Below are positions 1 to 6,669 of a stretch of DNA of 64,000 nucleotides, one piece after another. The stretch is from the NCBI RefSeq assembly GCF_001908725.1, contig NZ_CP018725.1, positions 124,001 to 188,000 of the forward strand, read 5' to 3'. The notes beneath the pieces were generated by a model, which saw nothing but the letters and a program-made list of their open reading frames with translations, did no database searches and had not been told where the DNA came from. Origin of the DNA: Xanthomonas vesicatoria ATCC 35937 (GTDB taxonomy: Bacteria; Pseudomonadota; Gammaproteobacteria; Xanthomonadales; Xanthomonadaceae). Both the position numbers and the translations under genes were made by a program. Numbering within the stretch: the stretch's first letter is position 1; every line of letters begins with the position of its first letter.

Positions 1-1
1 C

Positions 2-1825
2 ACTGCCAACGATACATTGACCTTGGTGAGTGGCAACGACACCACGATCCAGGGCGCACAGGCTATCGGCAACAAGGTGCTCGCCAATGTGGGCGGCGAC
101 CTGCTGATCAAAAGCGAGCAGGACACCAACGAGTACAAAAGCAAGCAGCAACAGGCCAGCCTGACCCTGGCGACCGGCTCTGGTAGCGGCGGCAGCTACA
201 GCCAGCAAAATGTCAACAGCAGCTACACCAGCGTGACCGAGCAGAGCGGTATCCAGGCCGGCAATGGCGGCTTCGACATTGTCGTGGGCGGAGACACCAA
301 GCTAGTCGGCGGTGCGATTGTCAGCTCAGCTAGCTCATCATTGAATACTCTATCGACGGATAGCCTCACGGCAGAAGATCTCAAGAACAAAGCCGAGTAT
401 GAAGCCAATAGTCTTGGTGTGAGCGTTAGCGGATCAGGCTTCAAGCCTACGCTGGGTCTGCCACAGTCGGATAAAGATTCTAGTGTCACGCATAGTGCCA
501 TTGCTGCCGGCTCAATGGAGGTTAGGAATGGCAACTCATCAGCGTTAGATGGCATTAAGAGAGATACGGATGAATTGGCAAATAGCGGTTTAAAGAAAAT
601 TTTCGACGAGCAGAAAGTGTCTGAAAGAATGGAAATCGGGTCTGTTGCAACTGACCTGGTCCGAAACTACCAGGCGCAGCAGATTCGTAAAAAGCAGGAG
701 GCGATTGATGATGTCCAGAAGCGAGCCGATCAAGCGTTAGCGGACGGCAATCTTCAGCTTTCTAGCGATCTACGTGCTGAAGTAGTGAGTTTGCGCGAAG
801 ACCGTGATGGCGGAAAGGTTGGAAAGACATTGACTTATGCTGGTGTTGGCTTTGGTCTTAGTCTCTTGACCGGGAGTTCCTCCCTGGGTGACACCCTCTC
901 TTACGCAAAAGATTTGTTTCTTTACAATGGTGCCGAACTCAATGCAGATACGGCAATTCGCCAAGGACACGAAACCCAAGCAATTGCTTTTACATGTGGT
1001 GTTGGTAAGACTCCAGATCAGTGTGCTGGTTTAAAGCCACCAGCAGGGAAGGGGGTTGATGGACTTCTAGCTTGGGGTAAAGAAAATGATGTGGTAATTA
1101 ATTTCTTGAACGAAATTCCAGAGGGTGCAAATATTATTGCTACCAATGGAATCCTCAACAATCCACAGCGGGCTGGACAATTGGCGATGGGCCATGATAG
1201 GCGGAGTAAAGTAGATGATACCGTGTATGTCCAATATTATGGTACTGGCGGCCTCGCTACGGATCTATTCGCAGCTGGCTGGGAAAAGTTCGCGGTTCCT
1301 TTCGGATTGAACTCGTCCGAGACTACGCGCAGCCTAGCTGACGCAATACTAAGGCAGGGTGACAACGCTGACTTGGAGCTGCTGGCGCATAGTCGCGGCA
1401 CCATCGTAATGGCAAATGCACTCGCTGCTGTGGCTGATTCCGGCTACAAAAATGATAATTCAGGGTTTAACTCAATAAATGTTGGTTCTGCTGTAAGGGC
1501 GGGGCGGCTAGCGAATCCAATAAAGTCGGTTATTGGTGATGGAAGAATTTCCGATCACATGGTTTATTTAAATAACCCCGATGATTTTATGCCGTCTATA
1601 TTGGGTGTTTCTTTTATTGGTGGAACGAAATACGCGGACCCAAGTGATGCTGATTACTATGTGCATAAGGTCCGTAGTAATTTCTGGAAAAGTGTTTTTG
1701 GGGTCGGATCACTTGGGGGTGATGATACGGCCCATAATGGGTACATCAATAATAATATCAAATCGCCAAATAACTGGAATGAAAAGAAAGTTGATGAATA
1801 TAATAAAATGGTCGGCGGTAAATAA
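2..1825 (+). CDS. Filamentous haemagglutinin/CdiA-like exoprotein, 3' part, with a lipase-like C-terminal toxin domain
   Basis: The gene is cut by the left window edge; the reading frame is open from base 2, giving 607 visible residues. The first ~110 residues are Gly/Asn/Thr-rich beta-helix repeats of the haemagglutinin type (for example DTTIQGAQAIGNKV). A segment with EDLKNKAEYEA follows, resembling the region that precedes toxin tips in such proteins, and then an Ala/Lys/Asp-rich helical stretch. The last ~260 residues contain LLAHSRGTIV, an alpha/beta-hydrolase nucleophile elbow (Ser464 counting from base 2), with NNPDDFMP (Asp527/528) and DTAHNGY (His578) in the right order to complete a Ser-Asp-His triad. 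Base composition becomes clearly AT-richer after ~340, as expected for an exchanged toxin tip. Known: two-partner secreted exoproteins carry variable C-terminal toxins. Inferred: this tip is a lipase or phospholipase. No TpsB transporter gene is in the window. Confidence 0.8.
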   Translation, partial: TANDTLTLVSGNDTTIQGAQAIGNKVLANVGGDLLIKSEQDTNEYKSKQQQASLTLATGSGSGGSYSQQNVNSSYTSVTEQSGIQAGNGGFDIVVGGDTKLVGGAIVSSASSSLNTLSTDSLTAEDLKNKAEYEANSLGVSVSGSGFKPTLGLPQSDKDSSVTHSAIAAGSMEVRNGNSSALDGIKRDTDELANSGLKKIFDEQKVSERMEIGSVATDLVRNYQAQQIRKKQEAIDDVQKRADQALADGNLQLSSDLRAEVVSLREDRDGGKVGKTLTYAGVGFGLSLLTGSSSLGDTLSYAKDLFLYNGAELNADTAIRQGHETQAIAFTCGVGKTPDQCAGLKPPAGKGVDGLLAWGKENDVVINFLNEIPEGANIIATNGILNNPQRAGQLAMGHDRRSKVDDTVYVQYYGTGGLATDLFAAGWEKFAVPFGLNSSETTRSLADAILRQGDNADLELLAHSRGTIVMANALAAVADSGYKNDNSGFNSINVGSAVRAGRLANPIKSVIGDGRISDHMVYLNNPDDFMPSILGVSFIGGTKYADPSDADYYVHKVRSNFWKSVFGVGSLGGDDTAHNGYINNNIKSPNNWNEKKVDEYNKMVGGK

Positions 1826-2594
1826 TTCCAGTTGGTGCAAATTTTTGTGGGCTATTTTCGCATCGGCTTCGCTACTTCTTACAGGTTGCGGCGTTTTTCA
1901 AGGGCGTGATGACTTATATGTAGCTTATTTTTCTCCGGATGAGGAGGTGCTTAATATATGTAAAGAGGCTACTGTTGTCGCTGCTAGAGATATTGAAAGT
2001 ATTATAAGGTATAGGCGCTCACGAATTATATGTCCTTCGTACAAAAATGAAACCTCCATACCTATAGACAGTGGCATAGGGCCCAGTCCGGCTTGGGGGC
2101 GGTATGATGGTGGTGGAACTATTTTTTCCGTCAATTCGTTGACGGAAAAGAAGCGTGCTCTCGAAGATGAGCGTGAGAGGGCACGATTGGAAAAACTGTC
2201 TGAACGAAGTGTGCCAATTGAATCTAGTTTTCTAGGTGATTTTCATAGTCACGGGCTGAAGTGGGAAGTTCAAGAAAAAAAATATTTCTTTGATCGAGGC
2301 GATGTTACTGCAAAATCCGATGATAGATATTTTCGCGTCGATCATGCTGGCCGTGCGTTGGGAAGATACGAGGTCACGTATATTTATCGAAGCCCGGCAG
2401 GATGGTGGCTTACCGTTAATGGAAGCTTCGACGGAAGGATGCTTTCTTATCCGGACGTCCTGGCGTCGCGCCTAGCTACACTGCGAACTATTGCCGAGAG
2501 CGTGGAGCTGCAGCCAATGAATGCCGCAAATATTGAATGTTCTTATCAGAAAAAAGCAAAACGAGAAATTTGTCGTTACCGAATTGCGCATTAA
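1794..2594 (+). CDS. AT-rich lipoprotein, probable immunity protein to the upstream toxin
   Basis: This 266-residue protein starts at ATG 1794, inside the last 32 bases of the exoprotein gene, so translation is probably coupled. The start is chosen because it gives a lipoprotein signal: a charged/aromatic N-terminus, a hydrophobic stretch FLWAIFASASLLL, and the lipobox LTGC with Cys32. A longer in-frame extension to 1581 would hide the signal. The mature part has no family I recognise; it holds a charged segment (EKKRALEDERERARLEKL) and many Tyr/Arg residues. Known: immunity proteins against periplasm-acting lipase effectors are often lipoproteins encoded just downstream. Inferred from position, overlap, AT-rich codons and lipidation: protection of the producer from the hydrolase tip. 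It could instead be an unrelated envelope lipoprotein. Confidence 0.7.
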   Translation: MNIIKWSAVNNSSWCKFLWAIFASASLLLTGCGVFQGRDDLYVAYFSPDEEVLNICKEATVVAARDIESIIRYRRSRIICPSYKNETSIPIDSGIGPSPAWGRYDGGGTIFSVNSLTEKKRALEDERERARLEKLSERSVPIESSFLGDFHSHGLKWEVQEKKYFFDRGDVTAKSDDRYFRVDHAGRALGRYEVTYIYRSPAGWWLTVNGSFDGRMLSYPDVLASRLATLRTIAESVELQPMNAANIECSYQKKAKREICRYRIAH

Positions 2595-2639
2595 TTCTTC
2601 TTAGTTTATAGTGACTTTTACTCAGGAGAGGCGAATCCT

Positions 2640-2735
2640 ATGGTGGAGATTATAAAGCGAAATAAAAAGGTTGGAGAAAATTTCAGAATAAATGCTATCG
2701 TAGGAAATTTCGTTCTGAAGATACGCAACGAATAG
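2640..2735 (+). CDS. Short ORF of 31 residues, possibly the beginning of a lost gene
   Basis: ATG at 2640 follows a good ribosome-binding sequence (AGGAG at 2624-2628) at a spacing of about 11 bases. The peptide begins MVEIIKRNKKVGENF and ends at TAG 2733-2735, right where GC-rich haemagglutinin remnant DNA begins. Composition is AT-rich like the lipoprotein before it. It may be the 5' stub of another immunity or accessory gene cut by recombination, or not expressed at all. No family recognised. Confidence 0.3.
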   Translation: MVEIIKRNKKVGENFRINAIVGNFVLKIRNE

Positions 2736-2762
2736 TCAGCAACGGCCCCGGGCCGTCGTTAC

Positions 2763-3297
2763 TAGATCGAGATCGATCCGCGCTTCGTCAGCTACGACAA
2801 CTTCATCATCAGCGACTTCCTGCTAGACAAGCTCGGCGTAGGCCCGGAGTGGACCCAGACCCGCCTGGGCGATGGCTTCTACGAACAGCGTCTGGTGCTG
2901 GATTAGATCACCCAGCTCACCGGCCGCCGCTATCTGGGCAATTACGCCGACGGCGTGGCGTAGTATCGTGCCCTGCTCGAATCCGGCGTAGCCGCCGCAG
3001 GCCAGTTGCAACTCAGCATGGGCGTGGGCCTCACCGTCGCCTAGGCCGCTGCACTCACACAGATATCGTGTGGATGGTGGAGCAGGACTACCAGGGCCAG
3101 AAGATACTGGTGCCGGTGGTCTACCTGGCCTCCAACTTGCTGCAGTTGCGCGGCAATGGTGCCTTGATCGCAGGCGGCAACGTCGAGCTCAACGCCACCA
3201 ACACCACGAGCAACCAGGGTGTCATCGCCGGTGCCGATATCAGTGTCACCGCCGGCAACCTGCTTAATCAGGGGCGCATCAGTGGTACTGGTAGTGA
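2763..3297 (+). pseudogene. Decayed fragment of a filamentous haemagglutinin gene
   Basis: Read in one frame, 2763-3050 encodes haemagglutinin C-terminal-region sequence (IEIDPRF, RLGDGFYEQRLVLD, ITQLTGRRYLGNYADGVA, LSMGVGLTVA), but it is broken by TAG at 2763, 2904, 2961 and 3042. A shift of frame near 3050-3062 then gives DIVWMVEQDYQGQKILVPVVYLASN and beta-helix repeats (GNGALIAGGNVELNATN) to ~3297. From the usual family sequence, three of the four stops replace Gln (CAG to TAG). It cannot make a product. Orphan exoprotein modules of this kind lie downstream of intact two-partner exoprotein genes and can supply new tips by recombination. Confidence 0.8.
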
Positions 3298-3473
3298 AAG
3301 GGAAGAAAATTTGTTCTTATTGTAGTCAATCAACCAACTTGGCGGCTGCCGCCGAGAGGTCCGGGCTAAGTTCGTTGACTGTCTATGATCCTACTACTGG
3401 GAAAACTTTGATTTGGAGTAGGCGGAAAATTGGTTACGGTCTGGTCGAGCTGAAGAGGGCTACTGGTGGATAA
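3298..3473 (+). pseudogene. Toxin-tip remnant with CxxC, resembling the end of a deaminase-type toxin
   Basis: In a frame different from the preceding haemagglutinin fragment, the sequence reads VKGKKICSYC, then a helix-like AAAAERSGL, then a strand SLTVYDPTTGKTLIW, ending at TAA 3471. A CxxC followed by a helix and a strand is the layout of the C-terminal zinc half of deaminase-fold toxins; the upstream [HC]-x-E half is missing. The junction with the haemagglutinin repeats near 3297 is out of frame, so this is a broken toxin tip. The deaminase assignment is inference from the motif layout and from the following gene. Confidence 0.5.
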
Positions 3474-3855
3474 TAAGTACGAATTTATACTTTCCTTCGG
3501 CGTTCCCGGTATGCGTGCTGTTTGCACCGAAGATCCCGCATGGGAAAGGATTGTTGCGGGAATTGAATCCGTCTTTGTAGATGGGGGGCGAGCAACTCTT
3601 ATCATGCATTATTATCATGGAGTTGATGATTCAAATGAGAAAATTACAGCTGTTGTTATGGAGGGGGTTAAAGGAATGTATAGAATTTTGCTAAGGGTCG
3701 ATTCGAATGATCCGAAGCGTGAAATTTTGAAGTGGTGGGGGGGCGAAGGTTGTAATGGAGTTGATTTTGTAAGCTATCTGGATCAGAAGTGGGATCCGAG
3801 AGGTTGGCTGTCTGATTTGGACTTGGCCAAAGACTTGATGAAGGTTTTTTTTTGA
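3466..3855 (+). CDS. Probable Imm1-like immunity protein, truncated at a T9 tract
   Basis: A 129-residue product from GTG 3466, which overlaps the toxin-remnant stop; an SD-like AAGAGGG lies about 8 bases upstream. The reading ends LAKDLMKVFF at a TGA that directly follows nine T (3845-3853). With eight T the frame would continue FFDKGRLNEVSSFKSPWDVDF and stop at 3926-3928, adding about 24 residues. A C-terminus of the form 'FF..G' followed by a Trp is what I expect for Imm1-type immunity proteins, which partner deaminase toxins. The gene is therefore a frameshifted or slippage-prone immunity gene. The family assignment is by resemblance only. Confidence 0.6.
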   Translation: MDNKYEFILSFGVPGMRAVCTEDPAWERIVAGIESVFVDGGRATLIMHYYHGVDDSNEKITAVVMEGVKGMYRILLRVDSNDPKREILKWWGGEGCNGVDFVSYLDQKWDPRGWLSDLDLAKDLMKVFF

Positions 3856-4131
3856 CAAGGGTAGATTGAATGAGGTTTCGAGTTTTAAATCGCCTTGGGA
3901 TGTGGATTTTTCGTTTAGGACTCAATGAATGAACTTGTGGTTTGAGTTAATATTATTTCGACTGCCCGGCTGAACGTTCGTTGTGGATGTTTGCCGTCTG
4001 TATTACGCTAACCGGCACCCGTGTGCAGGCCGGCGGCAGCGCCGCCTTACAGGGACGACGTCCCCCCAAGTTGAGTAGCACATCAGTTTCGAGTCCAATT
4101 CCCTCATGACCCACCCCCGATAGCAGGGCCA

Positions 4132-5010
4132 TCAGTCGATAGAGATTTCGACCTCTTTCGGCGCCAGGGAATTCGCTTGGGACCCGTGTTCTCGGGCGAA
4201 TTCCGCAGGGGTTTTCCATGCCAGTGCACTGTGGGGGCGCTCCTCGTTATAGAAGCGCCGCCACGCTTCGATTTTGCTCCGTGCATCGGCTAGGGACAAG
4301 AACCAATGCTCGTTCAGACACTCCTGTCGCAGCCGGCCGTTGAAGCTTTCCACCATCGCGTTGTCCGTCGGCGTGCCACGTCGGGAAAAGTCCAGCTCTA
4401 CGCCGTTCTCATAGGCCCAGCGGTCCATCACCTTGCCGGCAAACTCACTGCCGTTATCCACTTTGATCGCTTCCGGCTTGCCTCGTTGAGCGACCAGCCG
4501 CGCCACTGCGTCGGCGACATCGTCAGCGCCCAAGGACTGATTTACGACGATATCCAGGCACTCATGCGTGAAGTGGTCCAGCACCGGCAGCAGCCGGAAG
4601 CGACGTCCATCGAACAGCGTGTCACTGACGAAGTCCATGCCCCACAGCGTGTTCGGCGCCGCGGCCACCTTGATCGGTTGCCGGCGACGACTACTGCGAC
4701 TACGTCGCGGGCGACAATGCCGCAACGACAGGCCTTCTTCCTTGTAGATGCGATGCACCCGCTTGTGGTTGTCCCGCCAGCCTTCGCGCCGCAGCATCAC
4801 CAACACCCGTTCGCAGCCATAGTGGATGCGCGTCTGCGTGATCTGGCGCATCCGCAAGCGGATGGCGCTGCAGTCGCGCGCCTTGGCCTTGTACGAAAAC
4901 GCCGAGCGCGACATCGCCACGATCCGCAATGCGCGTCGTTCGCTCACGCCGAAGCGCTCTCTCAAGCGGGCAACCCAGCTGCGCTTCTGGGGCGCCCTTA
5001 GAGTTTTTTT
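4132..5010 (-). CDS. IS407-group transposase OrfB, made as an OrfAB fusion by -1 frameshift
   Basis: About 292 residues follow the A7 slip site, read in the -1 frame (HKKTLRAPQKRSWV onward). The protein has the HTH_21 segment (IHYGCERVLVMLRREGW) and an rve/DDE integrase core: first Asp in LWGMDFVSDTL, second Asp in KVDNGSEF, Glu in NAMVESFNGRLRQECL, followed by the NEERPHSAL motif. All three catalytic acids are present. The product ends at 4132. The frame is open further upstream, but that part only overlaps orfA. Confidence 0.92.
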   Translation of the reverse strand, partial: KKTLRAPQKRSWVARLRERFGVSERRALRIVAMSRSAFSYKAKARDCSAIRLRMRQITQTRIHYGCERVLVMLRREGWRDNHKRVHRIYKEEGLSLRHCRPRRSRSSRRRQPIKVAAAPNTLWGMDFVSDTLFDGRRFRLLPVLDHFTHECLDIVVNQSLGADDVADAVARLVAQRGKPEAIKVDNGSEFAGKVMDRWAYENGVELDFSRRGTPTDNAMVESFNGRLRQECLNEHWFLSLADARSKIEAWRRFYNEERPHSALAWKTPAEFAREHGSQANSLAPKEVEISID

Positions 5011-5264
5011 GTGACCACCTCCTGGAGCATCGCCATGTCCAGGCTCAGGTCGGCAACCAGCTGCTTGAGCTTGCGGTTTTCCTCTTCCAGCACGCGCAGG
5101 CGCTTCAGTTCGGAGGGGCCAAGCCCACCGTATTTCTTGCGCCACACATAGAACGTCGCCTCGGCGATGCCCATCTTGCGGCACACCTCGCCAACCGCCA
5201 TCCCCAGCTCGACCTGCTTGAGCGCGTACGCGATCTGCTCTTCGGTAAAACGCGACTTCTTCAT
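4998..5264 (-). CDS. IS407-group transposase OrfA
   Basis: An 88-residue protein beginning MKKSRFTEEQIAYALK. It contains a helix-turn-helix of the transposase_8 type (MAVGEVCRKMGIAEATFYVW) and a C-terminal leucine-rich coiled coil (LRVLEEENRKLKQLVADL), as in other IS3 OrfA proteins that bind the terminal repeats and dimerise. It ends VTKKL-stop directly after a run of seven A (bases 5004-5010 on the minus strand), the usual site for -1 slippage into orfB. Confidence 0.93.
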   Translation of the reverse strand: MKKSRFTEEQIAYALKQVELGMAVGEVCRKMGIAEATFYVWRKKYGGLGPSELKRLRVLEEENRKLKQLVADLSLDMAMLQEVVTKKL

Positions 5265-5482
5265 CGCCTGATTCCTCGTGATCCACGGGGCCCATGCGGG
5301 GCGAAGTCTCTACTTTACGTTGGCACGGTTTTTCGGGGGTGGGTCACTCACTTGAGGAGATTGTCTATGGCAGCGCGACGCCATAAGGCATTAGTTGAGC
5401 GCAAGTTCGCTTGTTTGCGTAGTCACGGCTTGCACAGATGCTCTGGCAACCTGGTGAACGTTGATAACTCGCCAGAACTCTC

Positions 5483-5983
5483 ATGACGCACCGTCTGTCA
5501 GAAAAATCGCAATGGTTCGGCCTTCTCGGCTGGCTGGCGCTTTGCTATGCAATCGCGGGGCTGGGCGCGGCGGCATCGATCCAGGCGGCCAGCTTTTACG
5601 CTGGGCTACAGCGTCCCGTCTGGGCGCCGCCGGGCTCGCTATTCGGACCGGTTTGGACGGTGTTGTACGGGATGATGGCGGTATCGGTGTGGCTGGTGTG
5701 GCGGCGCGGTGGCTGGACTGAGGCGCGGGTGGCATTGGCTCTATTCGTGGTGCAGCTGGCGCTCAATGGTTTGTGGAGCTGGCTGTTCTTTGCGTGGCAC
5801 ATTGGAGCCTGGGCGTTTGCCGACATCGTTGCGCTATGGCTGGTGCTGGCGGCCACGATCGCGGCATTCGCGAAGAGGCAAACGCTGGCGGCGTGGTTGC
5901 TGCTGCCGTATCTGGCATGGGTGAGCTTTGCGGCGGCGCTTAATTTCTCGGTCTGGCAACTCAATCCTCAGGTGCTCGGCTGA
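5483..5983 (+). CDS. tspO: TspO/MBR family tryptophan-rich membrane protein
   Basis: A 166-residue integral membrane protein with five hydrophobic segments and many Trp residues. The family signature is visible as RPVWAPPGSLFGPVWTVLYG and, later, LNGLWSWLFFAWH. TspO proteins bind porphyrins and other hydrophobic ligands and affect tetrapyrrole and stress metabolism. Its immediate upstream region ends at the insertion sequence (5346), leaving 136 bases for its promoter; an IS promoter effect is possible. It stands alone, with no partner gene that would specify its role. Confidence 0.88.
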   Translation: MTHRLSEKSQWFGLLGWLALCYAIAGLGAAASIQAASFYAGLQRPVWAPPGSLFGPVWTVLYGMMAVSVWLVWRRGGWTEARVALALFVVQLALNGLWSWLFFAWHIGAWAFADIVALWLVLAATIAAFAKRQTLAAWLLLPYLAWVSFAAALNFSVWQLNPQVLG

Positions 5984-6429
5984 TCCTGCGGTGTGACACA
6001 GGCAATTGGCTGGATCTGCATTGTTTACTGGTTCGGAACGCAGGACGACGCTCGTCTGAGCGGTGCGATGAGAATTCATTTTGGAAGCGGTAAGTCGGCA
6101 GCGTCAAAGGGGGCAGGGTGTTCAGAGGAAATGACGGCCTCTGAGCCACCTCTCGCTTCCGCGCTGACCAGACAGGTGCACACGCGTGGATGGGCGCCAA
6201 CCCTGGGTGGGCGCTAACGATGCGAATTGAACCTTTCCTCCTGGACGGCGCTGACAGGTGTTCCAAAGTTGCGCACGGCGGTCCGCCGAGGTCGTCATAA
6301 AAGTTTCCATAGCAATCAATTACTTGCGGGCGCGGCGCCTAAATCCCTGAGCGACAAGGTTTTCTGTTGGCTGTGCCAAGCATGCGCCCACTCCCATTCA
6401 CGCAACGCTTGACAGGCCTCGGTCCGCTG
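5984..6429 (+). other. Intergenic region upstream of the threonine leader
   Basis: No convincing gene is seen. Short open frames lack ribosome-binding sites and family resemblance. A perfect -35-like TTGACA lies at 6409-6414, close to the leader peptide start, but the corresponding -10 (around 6431-6437) is poor. The threonine operon promoter is expected here or just upstream. Confidence 0.5.
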
Positions 6430-6444
6430 ATGTCTTTTGCAGGC

Positions 6445-6576
6445 ATGGGTAACGCCTCCGCCACCGTTTCGCTTCTCTGCCAGCCGCTGCTGTGGGCCGG
6501 TACGGGCGTGGCCGGAATTACCAGCACCATTACCACCGTCACCATTCGCCCGGTGCGGTCCGTCGTCTTCGCGTAA
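6445..6576 (+). CDS. thrL: Threonine operon leader peptide
   Basis: A 43-residue ORF from ATG 6445 (an ATG at 6430 is also in frame) whose C-terminal half carries the run GITSTITTVTI, five Thr and three Ile within eleven residues. It is followed at 15 bases by a GC-rich hairpin and 93 bases later by thrA. This matches the layout of threonine/isoleucine attenuation leaders such as E. coli thrL, although the sequence is longer and otherwise different. The role (ribosome stalling at Thr/Ile codons when these amino acids are scarce) is inferred from this arrangement. Which ATG is used is uncertain; neither has a strong ribosome-binding site. Confidence 0.7.
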   Translation: MGNASATVSLLCQPLLWAGTGVAGITSTITTVTIRPVRSVVFA

Positions 6577-6590
6577 CTTCCGAAAACAAC

Positions 6591-6626
6591 GGCCCCGCAC
6601 CCGGATCAGGATGCGGGGGCTTTCCT
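6591..6626 (+). terminator. Attenuator terminator of the thr operon
   Basis: A stem formed by CCCCGCA and TGCGGGG (6593-6619) is followed by TTTCCT. It starts 15 bases after the leader stop codon and lies before thrA, the position of a transcription attenuator. I did not identify a clear antiterminator partner. Confidence 0.65.
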
Positions 6627-6669
6627 CCCTCATTTGATGCGGACGGGGCCTCCCTAACGAGGTCTGTCG

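Larger units (their letters stand above)
4107..5346 (-). mobile_element. Complete IS3-family insertion sequence, IS407 group, 1240 bp
   Basis: The ends are inverted repeats starting TGACCCACCCCCGA (left, 4107) and its complement (right, ending 5346). The element is flanked by a 4-bp direct repeat CTCA (4103-4106 and 5347-5350), the duplication size of the IS407 group. It encodes OrfA and a transframe OrfB on the minus strand. All parts look intact, so it may be active. It sits at the right boundary of the toxin region, in DNA with no recognisable gene on either side (3929-4102 and 5351-5482). Confidence 0.93.

Noticed and set aside
2763..3297. TAG codons in the haemagglutinin fragment read as recoded Gln
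   Set aside because: The fragment also has a frameshift and an out-of-frame end, lacks a start, and TAG is a normal stop in neighbouring genes; decay is the simpler explanation.
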